Assembly: GCA_027624235.1 (NCBI GenBank)
Contig: JAQBYB010000021.1
Coordinates: 1-39,120, forward strand
Direction: 5' to 3'
Length of the DNA: 39,120 nucleotides
Origin: Pseudomonadota bacterium
GTDB lineage: Bacteria; Pseudomonadota; Alphaproteobacteria; Rhodospirillales; Casp-alpha2
The notes beneath the pieces were generated by a model. That model had not been told where the DNA came from. It made no database searches and saw only the letters and a program-made list of their open reading frames with translations. Positions within the stretch are counted from its first letter, which is position 1. The number at the start of each line of letters is the position of its first letter. Both the position numbers and the translations under genes were made by a program. This document shows, in pieces, positions 25,418 through 34,118 of this stretch.

Positions 25418-28044
25418 GGCTTCAATTCGTTTGCGGCTTCAGGCTGTGCAATGTCGCCGGAATTTTTCGCGGCGGCTTTCTTTTTCGGCGCCGCTTTCTT
25501 TTTCGGCGCCGCTGCTTTTTTGCCGTTTTTATCCTTCTTGCCCGCTTTCGCCGCCAGAAGCTCAAGGGCTTGCTCGAAGGTCACGGTGTCGGGGTCGGTG
25601 CCTTTCGGTAATGTCGCCATCACCTTGCCGTGCTGTACGAACGGTCCCCATCGGCCGACTTTCTGGGTCACCGGTTTTTTGTCTTTCGGGTGTTGGCCCA
25701 ATTCCTTGGGCGGGGCCTTCCTCGGCACGTCGGCCAACAGGTGGGCGGCCCGGTTCAAGCCAATGGTCAGGACGTCATCGCCTTCTTTCAGGGAAACATA
25801 GGTGCCGCCAACCTTGATGAAGGGGCCAAACCGCCCGAAACCGGCGCAAATCATATTGCCGGTTTGTTCATCGATGCCGACGTCACGGGGCAGACTCAAC
25901 AGCCCCAGCGCGGTTTCCAAGGTAACTTCCGCCGGGCTCATTGCTTTTGGAATCGATGCCCGCTTCGGCTTGATTGTATTTTTACCCTCGCCGGCTTCCT
26001 CGCCCTGTTGGACGTAGACCCCATACGGCCCCTTCCTCAGGCTGATCATGTCGCCGGTAACCGGGTCCGGGCCCAGTTCCTTGGGTCCACTGGCAAGAAG
26101 CGCCTCATCACCGCCGTTGCCATTGGTGACTTCCAACGGTCTGGTGAACTTGCATTCGGGATACGTGTTGCAGCCGATGAAGGCGCCGAACTTGCCGAGT
26201 TTCAGGTTCAGCCGTCCGTCGCCACAAGACGGGCACTTGCGGGGGTCGGAGCCAGCTTCGCCGGGACGGAAGAAATGCGGCCCCAACAACGCATCCAGTT
26301 TGTCGAGGACTTCGGACACGCGCAGGTCCTTGGTTTCGCCGACGGCATTGTTGAAGGCGTCCCAGAATTCGTGCAGCACCGCTTTCCATTCGATGCGGCC
26401 GCCGGAAATGTCATCCAGTTTGTCTTCCAGGTCGGCGGTGAAATCGTATTCCACATAGCGGGGGAAATAACTTTCCAGGAAGGCCGTCACCAGCCGCCCG
26501 CGATCGACGGGTTGGAACCGGCGCTTGTCCAGGGTGACGTAGTTGCGGTCCTGCAGCACCGAAATAATGCTGGCGTAGGTGGATGGCCGGCCGATGCCGA
26601 GTTCCTCAAGGCGCTTGACCAGGCTGGCTTCGGTAAAGCGCGGCGGCGGCTGGGTGAAATGCTGGTCCGGGGTGACGGTGATGCGTTCCAGCGCCTGGCC
26701 CTTGTCCAGGGGCGGTAAAATCTTTTCGCCGTCTTTATCGTCCTTGTCGTCCTCGTCTTCCCGATAAAGCCTGTAAAAGCCGTCGAAAACGACGGTTGAG
26801 CCGGTCGCCCGGAATATCACCTGGCCGTCAGCGGCGCCGATGTCGGCGGCGACCTGGTCGAGGACGACGGACTCCATTTGGCTGGCGACGGTGCGGTTCC
26901 AAATCAGCTGATACAGGCCCATTTGTTCCGGGTCCAGGTGAGTCTCGATGTCCTTGGGGCGGCGCATGATATCGGTGGGGCGGATCGCTTCATGCGCTTC
27001 CTGGGCGTTCTTGGCCTTGCTTTTATAGACCCGCGGGCTTTCCGGCACATAGTTGTCGCCGTAGTCCCGACCGACCAGGGACCGGCACCCGTTGATGGCG
27101 TCATTGGAGATATAGACGCCGTCGGTCCGCATATAGGTAATCAGGCCCACGGGTTCGCCGTCCAGCGAGATGCCCTCATACAGGCGCTGCGCCACCTGCA
27201 TGGTGCGCTTAGCGGTCATGCGCAGCTTGCGCGATGCTTCCTGCTGCAAGGTCGACGTGGTAAACGGCGCCGCCGGGTGACGCCGGGCCTGTTTTTTCTC
27301 GACCGAGCTGACGGAAAAATCGCGGCTGAGGGCGGCATCGACGGCGGCGGTGGCGGTCGCCTCATCGGCAATACCCATCTTGCCCAGCTTGTCGCCGTTC
27401 ACATGGGTCATCGATGCGTTGACGGTGTCCCCGGCCGGGGTCTTGAAGTCGGCCTGGATGGACCAGTATTCCTGGGCGTTAAAATTCTCGATATCGGTTT
27501 CGCGCTGGCAGATCAGCCGCAAGGCGACCGATTGCACCCGGCCGGCGGACTTGCTGCCGGGCAGCTTGCGCCACAACACTGGCGACAGCGTGAAACCGAC
27601 GAGATAATCCAGCGCCCGGCGGGCCATGTAGGCATCAATCAATTCGTCGTCCAGGTCACGGGGGTGTTTGAAGGCTTCCAGGATGGCGGTCTTGGTGATT
27701 TCATTAAAGACGACGCGTTTGACGGTAACGCCGTCGAGCTTTTTCTGTTCGTCCAGAATCTGGCGCACGTGCCATGAAATGGCTTCGCCTTCGCGGTCGG
27801 GGTCGGTTGCGAGGTAAAGGTGATCGGCACCCTTCAACGCCTTGGTGATTTCTCCCAAGTGTTTTTTCGCCCGGTCATCGATTTCCCAATCCATTTCGAA
27901 GTCGGACTCGGGGCGGACGGATCCGTTCTTGGATGGCAGATCGCGGACATGGCCATAGCTGGCCAGCACGATGTAATCCGTACCCAGATATTTATTGATG
28001 GTCTTAGCCTTGGCCGGGCTCTCGACGATGACGACGCTGGTCAT
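25414..28044 (-). CDS. topA: DNA topoisomerase I
   Basis: 876-residue type IA topoisomerase that relaxes negative supercoils. The TOPRIM domain (VVIVESPAKAKTINKYLG, DPDREGEAISWH), the catalytic Tyr in LITYMRTDG and the RPSTYASII motif are present. A four-Cys zinc finger (CPSCGDGRLNLKLGKFGAFIGC) and further Topo C-terminal repeats (GPYGVYVQ, GRFGPFIKVG, GRWGPFVQHG) follow, ending in a Lys/Ala/Pro-rich tail. CGGAG precedes the ATG. It lies 25 bp after dprA and overlaps the rnr start by a few bases, so dprA-topA-rnr are co-transcribed. Confidence 0.96.
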   Translation of the reverse strand: MTSVVIVESPAKAKTINKYLGTDYIVLASYGHVRDLPSKNGSVRPESDFEMDWEIDDRAKKHLGEITKALKGADHLYLATDPDREGEAISWHVRQILDEQKKLDGVTVKRVVFNEITKTAILEAFKHPRDLDDELIDAYMARRALDYLVGFTLSPVLWRKLPGSKSAGRVQSVALRLICQRETDIENFNAQEYWSIQADFKTPAGDTVNASMTHVNGDKLGKMGIADEATATAAVDAALSRDFSVSSVEKKQARRHPAAPFTTSTLQQEASRKLRMTAKRTMQVAQRLYEGISLDGEPVGLITYMRTDGVYISNDAINGCRSLVGRDYGDNYVPESPRVYKSKAKNAQEAHEAIRPTDIMRRPKDIETHLDPEQMGLYQLIWNRTVASQMESVVLDQVAADIGAADGQVIFRATGSTVVFDGFYRLYREDEDDKDDKDGEKILPPLDKGQALERITVTPDQHFTQPPPRFTEASLVKRLEELGIGRPSTYASIISVLQDRNYVTLDKRRFQPVDRGRLVTAFLESYFPRYVEYDFTADLEDKLDDISGGRIEWKAVLHEFWDAFNNAVGETKDLRVSEVLDKLDALLGPHFFRPGEAGSDPRKCPSCGDGRLNLKLGKFGAFIGCNTYPECKFTRPLEVTNGNGGDEALLASGPKELGPDPVTGDMISLRKGPYGVYVQQGEEAGEGKNTIKPKRASIPKAMSPAEVTLETALGLLSLPRDVGIDEQTGNMICAGFGRFGPFIKVGGTYVSLKEGDDVLTIGLNRAAHLLADVPRKAPPKELGQHPKDKKPVTQKVGRWGPFVQHGKVMATLPKGTDPDTVTFEQALELLAAKAGKKDKNGKKAAAPKKKAAPKKKAAAKNSGDIAQPEAANELKP

Positions 28045-28069
28045 GGTACTCCGTGGGGCTTGTTACTTA

Positions 28070-29200
28070 TTACTTATGAATCAGTGAAACCTGATTGCCC
28101 GGATGACGTTCTAGACGACCCGCCAACTCCAATTCCAGGAGCACCCAGGACACGACGGGGGGGGAGCATTGGCAGTTACGAATGATTTCGTCAACTAAAG
28201 TCGGCGCTGGACTTAAATTTTTTTCAACCTCACGACGCGCCTGGCCGAGTTCGTCCGGCGTCGGCGCCGCTGGAGAAGTTCCTTTAAAATCAATTGGTTC
28301 AAGGTCTTTTAACGGTGTCCTTTCGGCGTCATTCAGGGTCTGGAAGACGTCATCGGCCGTTTCCGTCAAAACAGCGCCTTGGCGGATCAGATGGTTAGTT
28401 CCCTTTGCGCGGGGGTCGACGGCGGCGCCGGGGACGGCAAAGACCTCGCGGTTTTGTTCCAACGCCATTCTGGCGGTGATCAAAGATCCCGACCGGAGGC
28501 TGGCCTCGATGACGACAACGCCCCTGGAGATCCCCGAAATCAGACGGTTGCGGCGGGGAAAATGGCGGGCCTGGGGTTGGGTGCCAAGGGCGACTTCGGA
28601 AATAATCGCGCCCTGGTCTTTGATCTTGTCGTAGAGCCTTGCGTTTTCCTTCGGGTAGACCACATCGATACCGCCGCCTTGCACCGCCACCGTTCCGGTG
28701 GAGAGCGCGCCGGTGTGGGCGGCGGCGTCAATGCCCCTGGCTAATCCCGACACCACCAACAGACCACCCGCACCCAAATCGCGGGCGATCCTCTCCGCGA
28801 AGCCCAGGCCGTTGGCGGATGCGTTGCGAGCGCCGACGACGGCGATCGCCTTCTTGGTCAACAAATGGCCGTTGCCGAGAACATGGATCAACGGCGGCGC
28901 GTCTTCGATATGGGCCAGCAGGGGCGGGTAGGATGGCTCTCCCCTGGCGATCAGGATTGCCCCCATCTTGTCCAGCATTTCGATTTCCTTCTCGGCGTCG
29001 GATTTTGCGCAAACCCTGAGCCGATTCGCGCCACCGCCCCGGCGCGACAGTTCCGGCAATGCCGCCAACGCCGCCCCGGCAGTGCCGAAACGTTCCAACA
29101 GTTTATAGAACGTGATCGGGCCGACATTGTCCGACCGGATCAGGCGCAGCCAGTCCAGCCTGTCGGCGGCGCTAAGCGTTTTAGGGCGGGCTTGGGTCAT
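28070..29200 (-). CDS. dprA: DNA processing protein DprA
   Basis: 376 residues. An N-terminal SAM-like helical part (DRLDWLRLIRSDNVGPITFYKLLERFG) precedes the Rossmann core with VVGARNASANGLGFAERIA, VSGLARGIDAAAH, GGGIDVVYP and the RNRLISGIS motif. A C-terminal winged-helix-like segment (PTLVDEIIRNCQCSPPVVSWVLLELELAGRL) completes it. DprA loads RecA onto incoming single-stranded DNA in natural transformation and is widespread in non-competent bacteria too. It normally follows plsY directly in related genomes; here an efflux pair and a histidine kinase lie between. Confidence 0.94.
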   Translation of the reverse strand: MTQARPKTLSAADRLDWLRLIRSDNVGPITFYKLLERFGTAGAALAALPELSRRGGGANRLRVCAKSDAEKEIEMLDKMGAILIARGEPSYPPLLAHIEDAPPLIHVLGNGHLLTKKAIAVVGARNASANGLGFAERIARDLGAGGLLVVSGLARGIDAAAHTGALSTGTVAVQGGGIDVVYPKENARLYDKIKDQGAIISEVALGTQPQARHFPRRNRLISGISRGVVVIEASLRSGSLITARMALEQNREVFAVPGAAVDPRAKGTNHLIRQGAVLTETADDVFQTLNDAERTPLKDLEPIDFKGTSPAAPTPDELGQARREVEKNLSPAPTLVDEIIRNCQCSPPVVSWVLLELELAGRLERHPGNQVSLIHK

Positions 29201-29276
29201 GGTTTTGGATACCCGAAAAAGTTCCTGTTACGTTCTAATACAGGTTTTGGTTGCCGCGCAAGGGGAAATACCTCGC

Positions 29277-30821
29277 CTACTTCGTTCGCTTGAGCATCCA
29301 GGCCGGGATCAGGGTGGCGACGAAGACCAAGCAGATCACCAAAAAGGCGTCCTGGAAACCAAAGGTCTGGGCTTGGATGTGGATGACCGAACTCAGATAA
29401 TCGAGGGCGCCGGCTTGGCGCACCGCTTCCGGGAGGCCGGATTCAGATAACAATTGATTGACCCCGCCGATCATGTCCCGGGTCAGGCTGTTAGCCGCGG
29501 TCTGGGTCGTGGCCAGGGCGTCGGCATGAAAGGCGGTTCGCGATTCCATCACCACCACCACGCAATTGACGCCGAAGGCGCCGCCCAACTGGCGGGTGAA
29601 GTTGTAGGCGCCCGCCGCCTTGTTGAGCCGGTCGGGGGGGATGCCCCGCAATGCCGCCGCGCCCATGTTCGGCATCACCAGCCCCAGCCCCAAGCGGCTG
29701 ATGATGGCGAACATGGCGACCATCACGAACGGCGTGTTGACGTCGGCGTCGGACATCAGAAAGGCGGCAAAGGCGAACATGGCGACGCCGGTCATGATCG
29801 GGAAATGCGGCGGCACGCGGTCCGCCAGCTTGCCCGAAAACGGAATCATCATCACCAACAACAGCCCCGCCGGGGCCAACACCATTCCCGCCTTGGTCGG
29901 GGTGAAACCCTGGATGGTTTGGGCGAAGACGGGGATTGCATAGTTGGTGGCGAAATTGCCGGCGCCGAAGGCAAAGGCAATTACCATGGCGGCGGCGAAG
30001 CGGGGGTTGAGGAAAAAGGACAGATCAAGCAGCGGTGCCTTGGCGTGCGCCTGCCAATAAACGAAGCCGGTGGCGGCGATGACGCCGATGGTGAACAGGC
30101 TCAAGATACCGTCGGACCCCCAGCCCCAGCGATACCCATTGCCGACGCCGGTCATCAGGCAGACCAGGCCCGTTCCCAGCAAAAGGTACCCGGTCCAATC
30201 AAACTCCGGCAGCTTGCGGGAGAATTTCTTCGACGGCATGAACACCACCCCCATGGCGAAGGAGATGGCGACCAGCGGCAGCGGCACTAGGAAAATGTGC
30301 CGCCAGGTCATGGCGTCGATGGTCAGGCCGCCGGCCAACGGGCCCAGGCTCGGCGATAACGTCACCCCCATGCCATAAAGCCCCATGGCGAAGCCCCGGC
30401 GTTCAGGCGGAAACACCGAAATGATCGTCGCCATCACCAGCGGCTGAATGATGCCGGCCGAAAATCCCTGCATGATCCGCCCGACGATCAGCATCTCGAT
30501 GCTGACGCTGACGGCGCAAACGACGGCGCCGATGGTGAACAGGATCAGGGTCAGGGTATAGGCAAGGCGTTGACCGAAGGCCTCAACCATCCAGGAATTC
30601 AGCAACTGGCTGGCGACCATGGTTGCAATAAACGCCGTCGCCGCCCATTGCGCCATGTCCTGGCCGACGCCAAAGGCGCCCATGATCGACGGCACCGCGA
30701 CGTTGACCATGGTCGCCGACAACACCATGGTCATGGCGCCGAGCATACCGGCCAAGGCGACTAGCCAGCGATAGGCCGGGCCAAAGCGTTCGAACTGTTG
30801 TTCAAGGGTTACGGATGTCAA
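29277..30821 (-). CDS. MFS efflux transporter, DHA2/EmrB family
   Basis: 514 residues with about fourteen membrane helices, the DHA2 (14-TMS) layout. The MFS signatures SATMVNVAVPSI, the loop 2-3 region (SWMVEAFGQRLAYT), GRIMQGFSAGIIQPLVMA and motif C GVTLSPSLGPLAGG are all visible. It pairs with the EmrA-like adaptor directly upstream, which it overlaps by 20 bp, to form a proton-driven exporter needing an outer-membrane channel. The start is a TTG at 30821 with only a weak GAAG site. The downstream end is 76 bp from dprA. Substrate unknown; hydrophobic drugs or uncouplers are typical. Confidence 0.9.
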   Translation of the reverse strand: MTSVTLEQQFERFGPAYRWLVALAGMLGAMTMVLSATMVNVAVPSIMGAFGVGQDMAQWAATAFIATMVASQLLNSWMVEAFGQRLAYTLTLILFTIGAVVCAVSVSIEMLIVGRIMQGFSAGIIQPLVMATIISVFPPERRGFAMGLYGMGVTLSPSLGPLAGGLTIDAMTWRHIFLVPLPLVAISFAMGVVFMPSKKFSRKLPEFDWTGYLLLGTGLVCLMTGVGNGYRWGWGSDGILSLFTIGVIAATGFVYWQAHAKAPLLDLSFFLNPRFAAAMVIAFAFGAGNFATNYAIPVFAQTIQGFTPTKAGMVLAPAGLLLVMMIPFSGKLADRVPPHFPIMTGVAMFAFAAFLMSDADVNTPFVMVAMFAIISRLGLGLVMPNMGAAALRGIPPDRLNKAAGAYNFTRQLGGAFGVNCVVVVMESRTAFHADALATTQTAANSLTRDMIGGVNQLLSESGLPEAVRQAGALDYLSSVIHIQAQTFGFQDAFLVICLVFVATLIPAWMLKRTK

Positions 30822-31986
30822 TGTTGACTTCGACCATCATGCCCGGACGCAACAGGCCGCCATTCTGCTGGAGGGCGATGCGCACCGGTAGGCGTTGGGT
30901 GATTTTGGTGAAATTGCCGCTCGGGTTGGGCGACGGCAGCAAGGCGAATTCGCTGGTGGCGGCGTTGCCGATGCTCAGCACCCGGCCTTCGAAGCTGTCC
31001 TCCGGATAGGCGTCGACGGCGAGTACCACCCGTTGGCCGATTTTCAGTTTCCGGATCTGGGTTTCCTTGATATTGGCCTTGATCCAGATTTTGTTCGGAT
31101 CGTGCACCAGCGCCAGCCGCTGGCCGGGGGTTACGTATTCCCCGACCTTGACGAAGGTCTTGTCGACAACGCCATCGACGGGGCTTTTGATGGTGCGATC
31201 GGCGAGGTCCAGCTTCTGATTTTCCAGTTGCGCCACGAGTTCGGCCCTACGATGCTTGAGGATGGACAAATCGCCATCCAGGACTTCAAGTTTCACCCGT
31301 TCGGCCCCTGCCTCCTTGAGCTTCGCACTCGCCGCCTTCAATTTGGCGACGGCCATTCGGTTTTCACGATCGATCTGCTGATGGGCGGTTTCGGCCTGAT
31401 CCAATTGACGGCGTGAGAAGACCTTGCGCTCGAACAGTGATTTCGCCCGCCGGACCTCCCGCTTCGCCAGTTCCAGCTGCGGCAGCAACGACGACACCGA
31501 GACTTGGGCGGCGTCGAGCTGTGAGCGTTCGGAAGAATAGAGGCTGGCGGTCTGCTCATCGACCAACCGGCGTTCGGCGGCAAGCCGGATACGTTGGGCA
31601 TCGATGCCTGAAATCTGCGCCTCCAATTCGACGATCCGTAATTTTGATTCGCGGGAATCGATGGCGGCGAGGACATTGCCGACGGCAATGGTGCTGCCTT
31701 CGGTGACGCCCAAGGACGTCACCCAACCGTCAACTCGGCTGGAGACAATGATCAAATCGGCTTCGATGCGGGAATCTTCGGTATAGACGTAATTGATCCG
31801 GTTGGTGATTTCGCGGCCACCGAAAAATACGGCAACGGCTAGAATGGTGACGATAACGCCCAACCGCAACACCTTGCGCGGGCCACGCACGGGCGAGAAA
31901 TCCGTTGCCTCGGCTGTTCCGGCCTTACCTTCGGTCTTGGGGGCGGGCAGCTTTTTTTCTTTCTGATCGGCGCCATCGTCGGGCAT
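30802..31986 (-). CDS. EmrA/HlyD-family periplasmic adaptor
   Basis: 394 residues. A cytoplasmic charged tail is followed by one membrane helix (LGVIVTILAVAVFFGG), lipoyl-like halves (VSSRVDGWVTSLGVTEGSTIAVG and IKSPVDGVVDKTFVKVGEYVTPG), a long coiled coil (about 110-230) and a beta-barrel domain. This is the EmrA architecture that bridges the MFS pump to a TolC channel. AAGGAAC precedes the ATG. It is the first gene of the pair and has a structured 138-bp upstream region with palindromes, suggesting its own regulation. Confidence 0.9.
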   Translation of the reverse strand: MPDDGADQKEKKLPAPKTEGKAGTAEATDFSPVRGPRKVLRLGVIVTILAVAVFFGGREITNRINYVYTEDSRIEADLIIVSSRVDGWVTSLGVTEGSTIAVGNVLAAIDSRESKLRIVELEAQISGIDAQRIRLAAERRLVDEQTASLYSSERSQLDAAQVSVSSLLPQLELAKREVRRAKSLFERKVFSRRQLDQAETAHQQIDRENRMAVAKLKAASAKLKEAGAERVKLEVLDGDLSILKHRRAELVAQLENQKLDLADRTIKSPVDGVVDKTFVKVGEYVTPGQRLALVHDPNKIWIKANIKETQIRKLKIGQRVVLAVDAYPEDSFEGRVLSIGNAATSEFALLPSPNPSGNFTKITQRLPVRIALQQNGGLLRPGMMVEVNIDIRNP

Positions 31987-32005
31987 GGGCGTTCCTTGTT
32001 AGGCT

Positions 32006-32054
32006 GTATACGCATCAATACGGCACCTCCCGGAGGGCCGTGCGGATTGTATAC
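32006..32054. promoter_or_regulatory. Palindromic operator region of emrA-like gene
   Basis: ACGGC-A-CCTCC / GGAGG-GCCGT (32020-32041) is a near-perfect palindrome. Copies of GTATAC flank it at 32006-32011 and 32049-32054. On the minus strand the right-hand copy sits in TATACAAT, a plausible -10. The symmetry suggests a dimeric repressor site controlling the efflux pair. Confidence 0.45.
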
Positions 32055-32124
32055 ACTTTAACAGGATTTAGGTGGGCTTGGAAATGACGAGAAAAACGAT
32101 GGGGTGGGGGAGCCCTTGTGGGCG

Positions 32125-33402
32125 TTAGCCGGCGGTTGCTTTGACCGCCGCCGATAATGTTCGTCCTGGCGGGAAGGAAATCGAGACTCTGGTGCCTGAG
32201 CCGGGCGTGCTGCTGATCCGAATATCCGCGTCGTGGAGTTTGGCGAGGGCCTTAACAAGAGGAAGTCCAAGCCCGGTCCCCCGGTGTTTCTTGTTGACGG
32301 GTTCGCTGCTTTGAATAAAGGGTTCCATCACGGTTTCAATTTCCTTTTCTGGGATACCAATCCCTGTGTCGGCGACCGTAATTCTGGTGCCGCCGTCCGG
32401 TGTTAGATTGGACGTAATGATGATCGAGCCATGGGGCTCCGTGAATTTGATGGCGTTGGCGACAAGGTTGATCAGCATCTGATGAACGGATCGATCATCG
32501 GCAAAAAGCCAAGGTTGCGTTTCCGGGATGACGGCTTTCAGGGAAAGCTCGCCCTCTTGAGCGAGGGGCAGGCACAGGGCAATGACATCCTCGGCAACTT
32601 TTTCGATATCGATTGCGATTTCGGTGATGTCGAAACGCCCGGTTTCGATCTTCGACATATCCAGAACGTCGTTGATGACGGATAACAGAAGACGACCGCT
32701 GTTCAGGATATCGTCGACGTATTCTCGATAGGGTTTCGGAGAAATGGCGCCGAACATCTCGCTTTGCATGATTTCTGAAAACCCGATGATGGCATTCAGG
32801 GGAGTCCGCAGTTCATGGCTCATGTTGGCCAAAAACTTAGACTTGGCGGAGTTGGCTTCTTCGGCACGGTGGCGTTCTTGTTCCAGGGCCAGGGTTCGTT
32901 TACGGGTCCGTATAATTCCCAGCCTCAATAGTTCGATAGCGGAACCGATTCCTACGTATTCGCCGTTATCGACAATGATAAATCCCGTCGAAAGGGCGTT
33001 CGGATTTTCGTTGGCGATAATGGTTTCGACCGTATCGATGTGTTCCGTCATTTCAACGATCAGGGGGTCGAAGTCCATGATTTCGGCAACAGGGCGTTGG
33101 CTATACAGAGCCCAGCCGAATTGCTTGGACAATAACGAGGATAATTTCTGTCGATCAACGAGGCCGATGGGGTCGCCGTGTTCAACAATGGCGATGGCCG
33201 GCATCGACAAGTCCTCACTGAATTGCTTGGCGATCTGCTCAAAAGTCGACTCTTTGGCCGCCGGTTTGATTCGCTCGACGATGGCGCCGATTGTTAAAAT
33301 TTCGGCATCGTTCGCCGCACGATGTTCCTGGGCGGAAAAGTGGTTGTTGCCGATTTCGGTGGCAGGGGCGTTGTAGCGTGTAAAAGCACTGATGGTTGTC
33401 AT
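32125..33402 (-). CDS. Soluble histidine kinase with CBS-like N-terminal domain
   Basis: 425 residues with no membrane helix. A CBS-like pair (about 35-165; [20 protein letters not shown] and [19 protein letters not shown]) is followed by a short coiled coil, an HisKA domain with phospho-acceptor His196 in [12 protein letters not shown], and an HATPase domain (N box [26 protein letters not shown]). CBS domains commonly sense adenosyl ligands, so it may read cellular energy state. No response regulator gene is adjacent, so it is an orphan kinase. A promoter TTGTCA-N17-TGTAAC precedes it. It sits between plsY and the efflux pair. Confidence 0.88.
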   Translation of the reverse strand: MTTISAFTRYNAPATEIGNNHFSAQEHRAANDAEILTIGAIVERIKPAAKESTFEQIAKQFSEDLSMPAIAIVEHGDPIGLVDRQKLSSLLSKQFGWALYSQRPVAEIMDFDPLIVEMTEHIDTVETIIANENPNALSTGFIIVDNGEYVGIGSAIELLRLGIIRTRKRTLALEQERHRAEEANSAKSKFLANMSHELRTPLNAIIGFSEIMQSEMFGAISPKPYREYVDDILNSGRLLLSVINDVLDMSKIETGRFDITEIAIDIEKVAEDVIALCLPLAQEGELSLKAVIPETQPWLFADDRSVHQMLINLVANAIKFTEPHGSIIITSNLTPDGGTRITVADTGIGIPEKEIETVMEPFIQSSEPVNKKHRGTGLGLPLVKALAKLHDADIRISSTPGSGTRVSISFPPGRTLSAAVKATAG

Positions 33403-33425
33403 GCCGGGGATTGTGCACGATGACT

Positions 33426-33454
33426 GTTACAATGCCGTTGCCGCTGTATGACAA
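33426..33454 (-). promoter_or_regulatory. Promoter of the CBS-histidine kinase gene
   Basis: Minus strand -35 TTGTCA (33449-33454), 17-bp spacer, -10 TGTAAC (33426-33431). The predicted start is roughly 20 nt before the kinase ATG. It implies that the kinase has transcription independent of plsY. Confidence 0.5.
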
Positions 33455-33497
33455 TTTCGTAAAATTCGCGGACACGGTCGCCCGCCGCCGCGTTTTT

Positions 33498-34115
33498 TTA
33501 TGATGACGACTTCGCGCCGATCTTCGGTTCTTCGCCGCGCAGCATTCGTTTGATATTGGCGTGATGGCGGATGATCGACAGCACCGCCAAGATGGCGGCG
33601 GCCAGGGCCACCGGTTTGTTGCCCATGCCATAGGCGTATAGGGGCGAGGCCGACAACGCCACCAGGGCCGCCAGAGAAGAAATCCGCAGGGTGGCGGCGA
33701 CCAGCAACCAAGTCGCGCAGGCGGCGACCCCGACCGGCCAAAAGGCGATCAGTAAAATGCCCAGGGTCGTCGCCACACCCTTGCCGCCCTTAAATTTCAG
33801 CCACACCGGGAAATTATGCCCCAACACCGCCGCGATCCCGGCGATTAGCCCGGAGCCCGACCCCCAGCCAAGGCCCCAGTCACCGGCGACGAAGGCCAAC
33901 GCCAACGCACCCTTGCCGCCATCCAGCACCAAGGTCGCCGCCGCCAGTGGTTTTGATCCGGTGCGCAGCACGTTGGTGGCGCCGATGTTGCCGGAACCGA
34001 TGGTGCGCACATCGCCTAAACCGGCGAGGCGCGTCAACACCAATCCGAAGGGAATGGAACCGATGGCGTAGCCAACCGCGACGGCGGCCAGGAAGAATTG
34101 CCAGAGACTGTCCAT
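33498..34115 (-). CDS. plsY: Glycerol-3-phosphate acyltransferase PlsY
   Basis: 205-residue polytopic membrane enzyme that transfers the acyl group from acyl-phosphate to glycerol-3-phosphate, the first step of phospholipid synthesis. The family motifs YAIGSIPFGLVLTR, GSGNIGATNVLRTG, LDGGKGALAL, GHNFPVWLKFKGGKGVATTLG and the late LSIIRHHANIKRML are present. ATG at 34115 is used; a GTG three bases earlier abuts the pyrC stop. It is the third gene of pyrB-pyrC-plsY. In related genomes dprA is next; here 4.3 kb of other genes intervene. Confidence 0.95.
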   Translation of the reverse strand: MDSLWQFFLAAVAVGYAIGSIPFGLVLTRLAGLGDVRTIGSGNIGATNVLRTGSKPLAAATLVLDGGKGALALAFVAGDWGLGWGSGSGLIAGIAAVLGHNFPVWLKFKGGKGVATTLGILLIAFWPVGVAACATWLLVAATLRISSLAALVALSASPLYAYGMGNKPVALAAAILAVLSIIRHHANIKRMLRGEEPKIGAKSSS

Positions 34116-34118
34116 CAC

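Noticed and set aside
25630-26718. 362-codon open frame antisense to topA, and a 299-codon one at 26878-27777
   Set aside because: Both are opposite conserved TopA domains and show composition-driven, low-information residues.
29210-29260. CCTGT...ACAGG inverted pair upstream of dprA
   Set aside because: Only 5-bp arms with an 11-bp gap; common by chance.
29454-30290. 278-codon His/Gly-rich frame antisense to the EmrB-like gene
   Set aside because: The His runs are the complement of ATG/GTG-rich membrane-helix codons, not a metal-binding protein.
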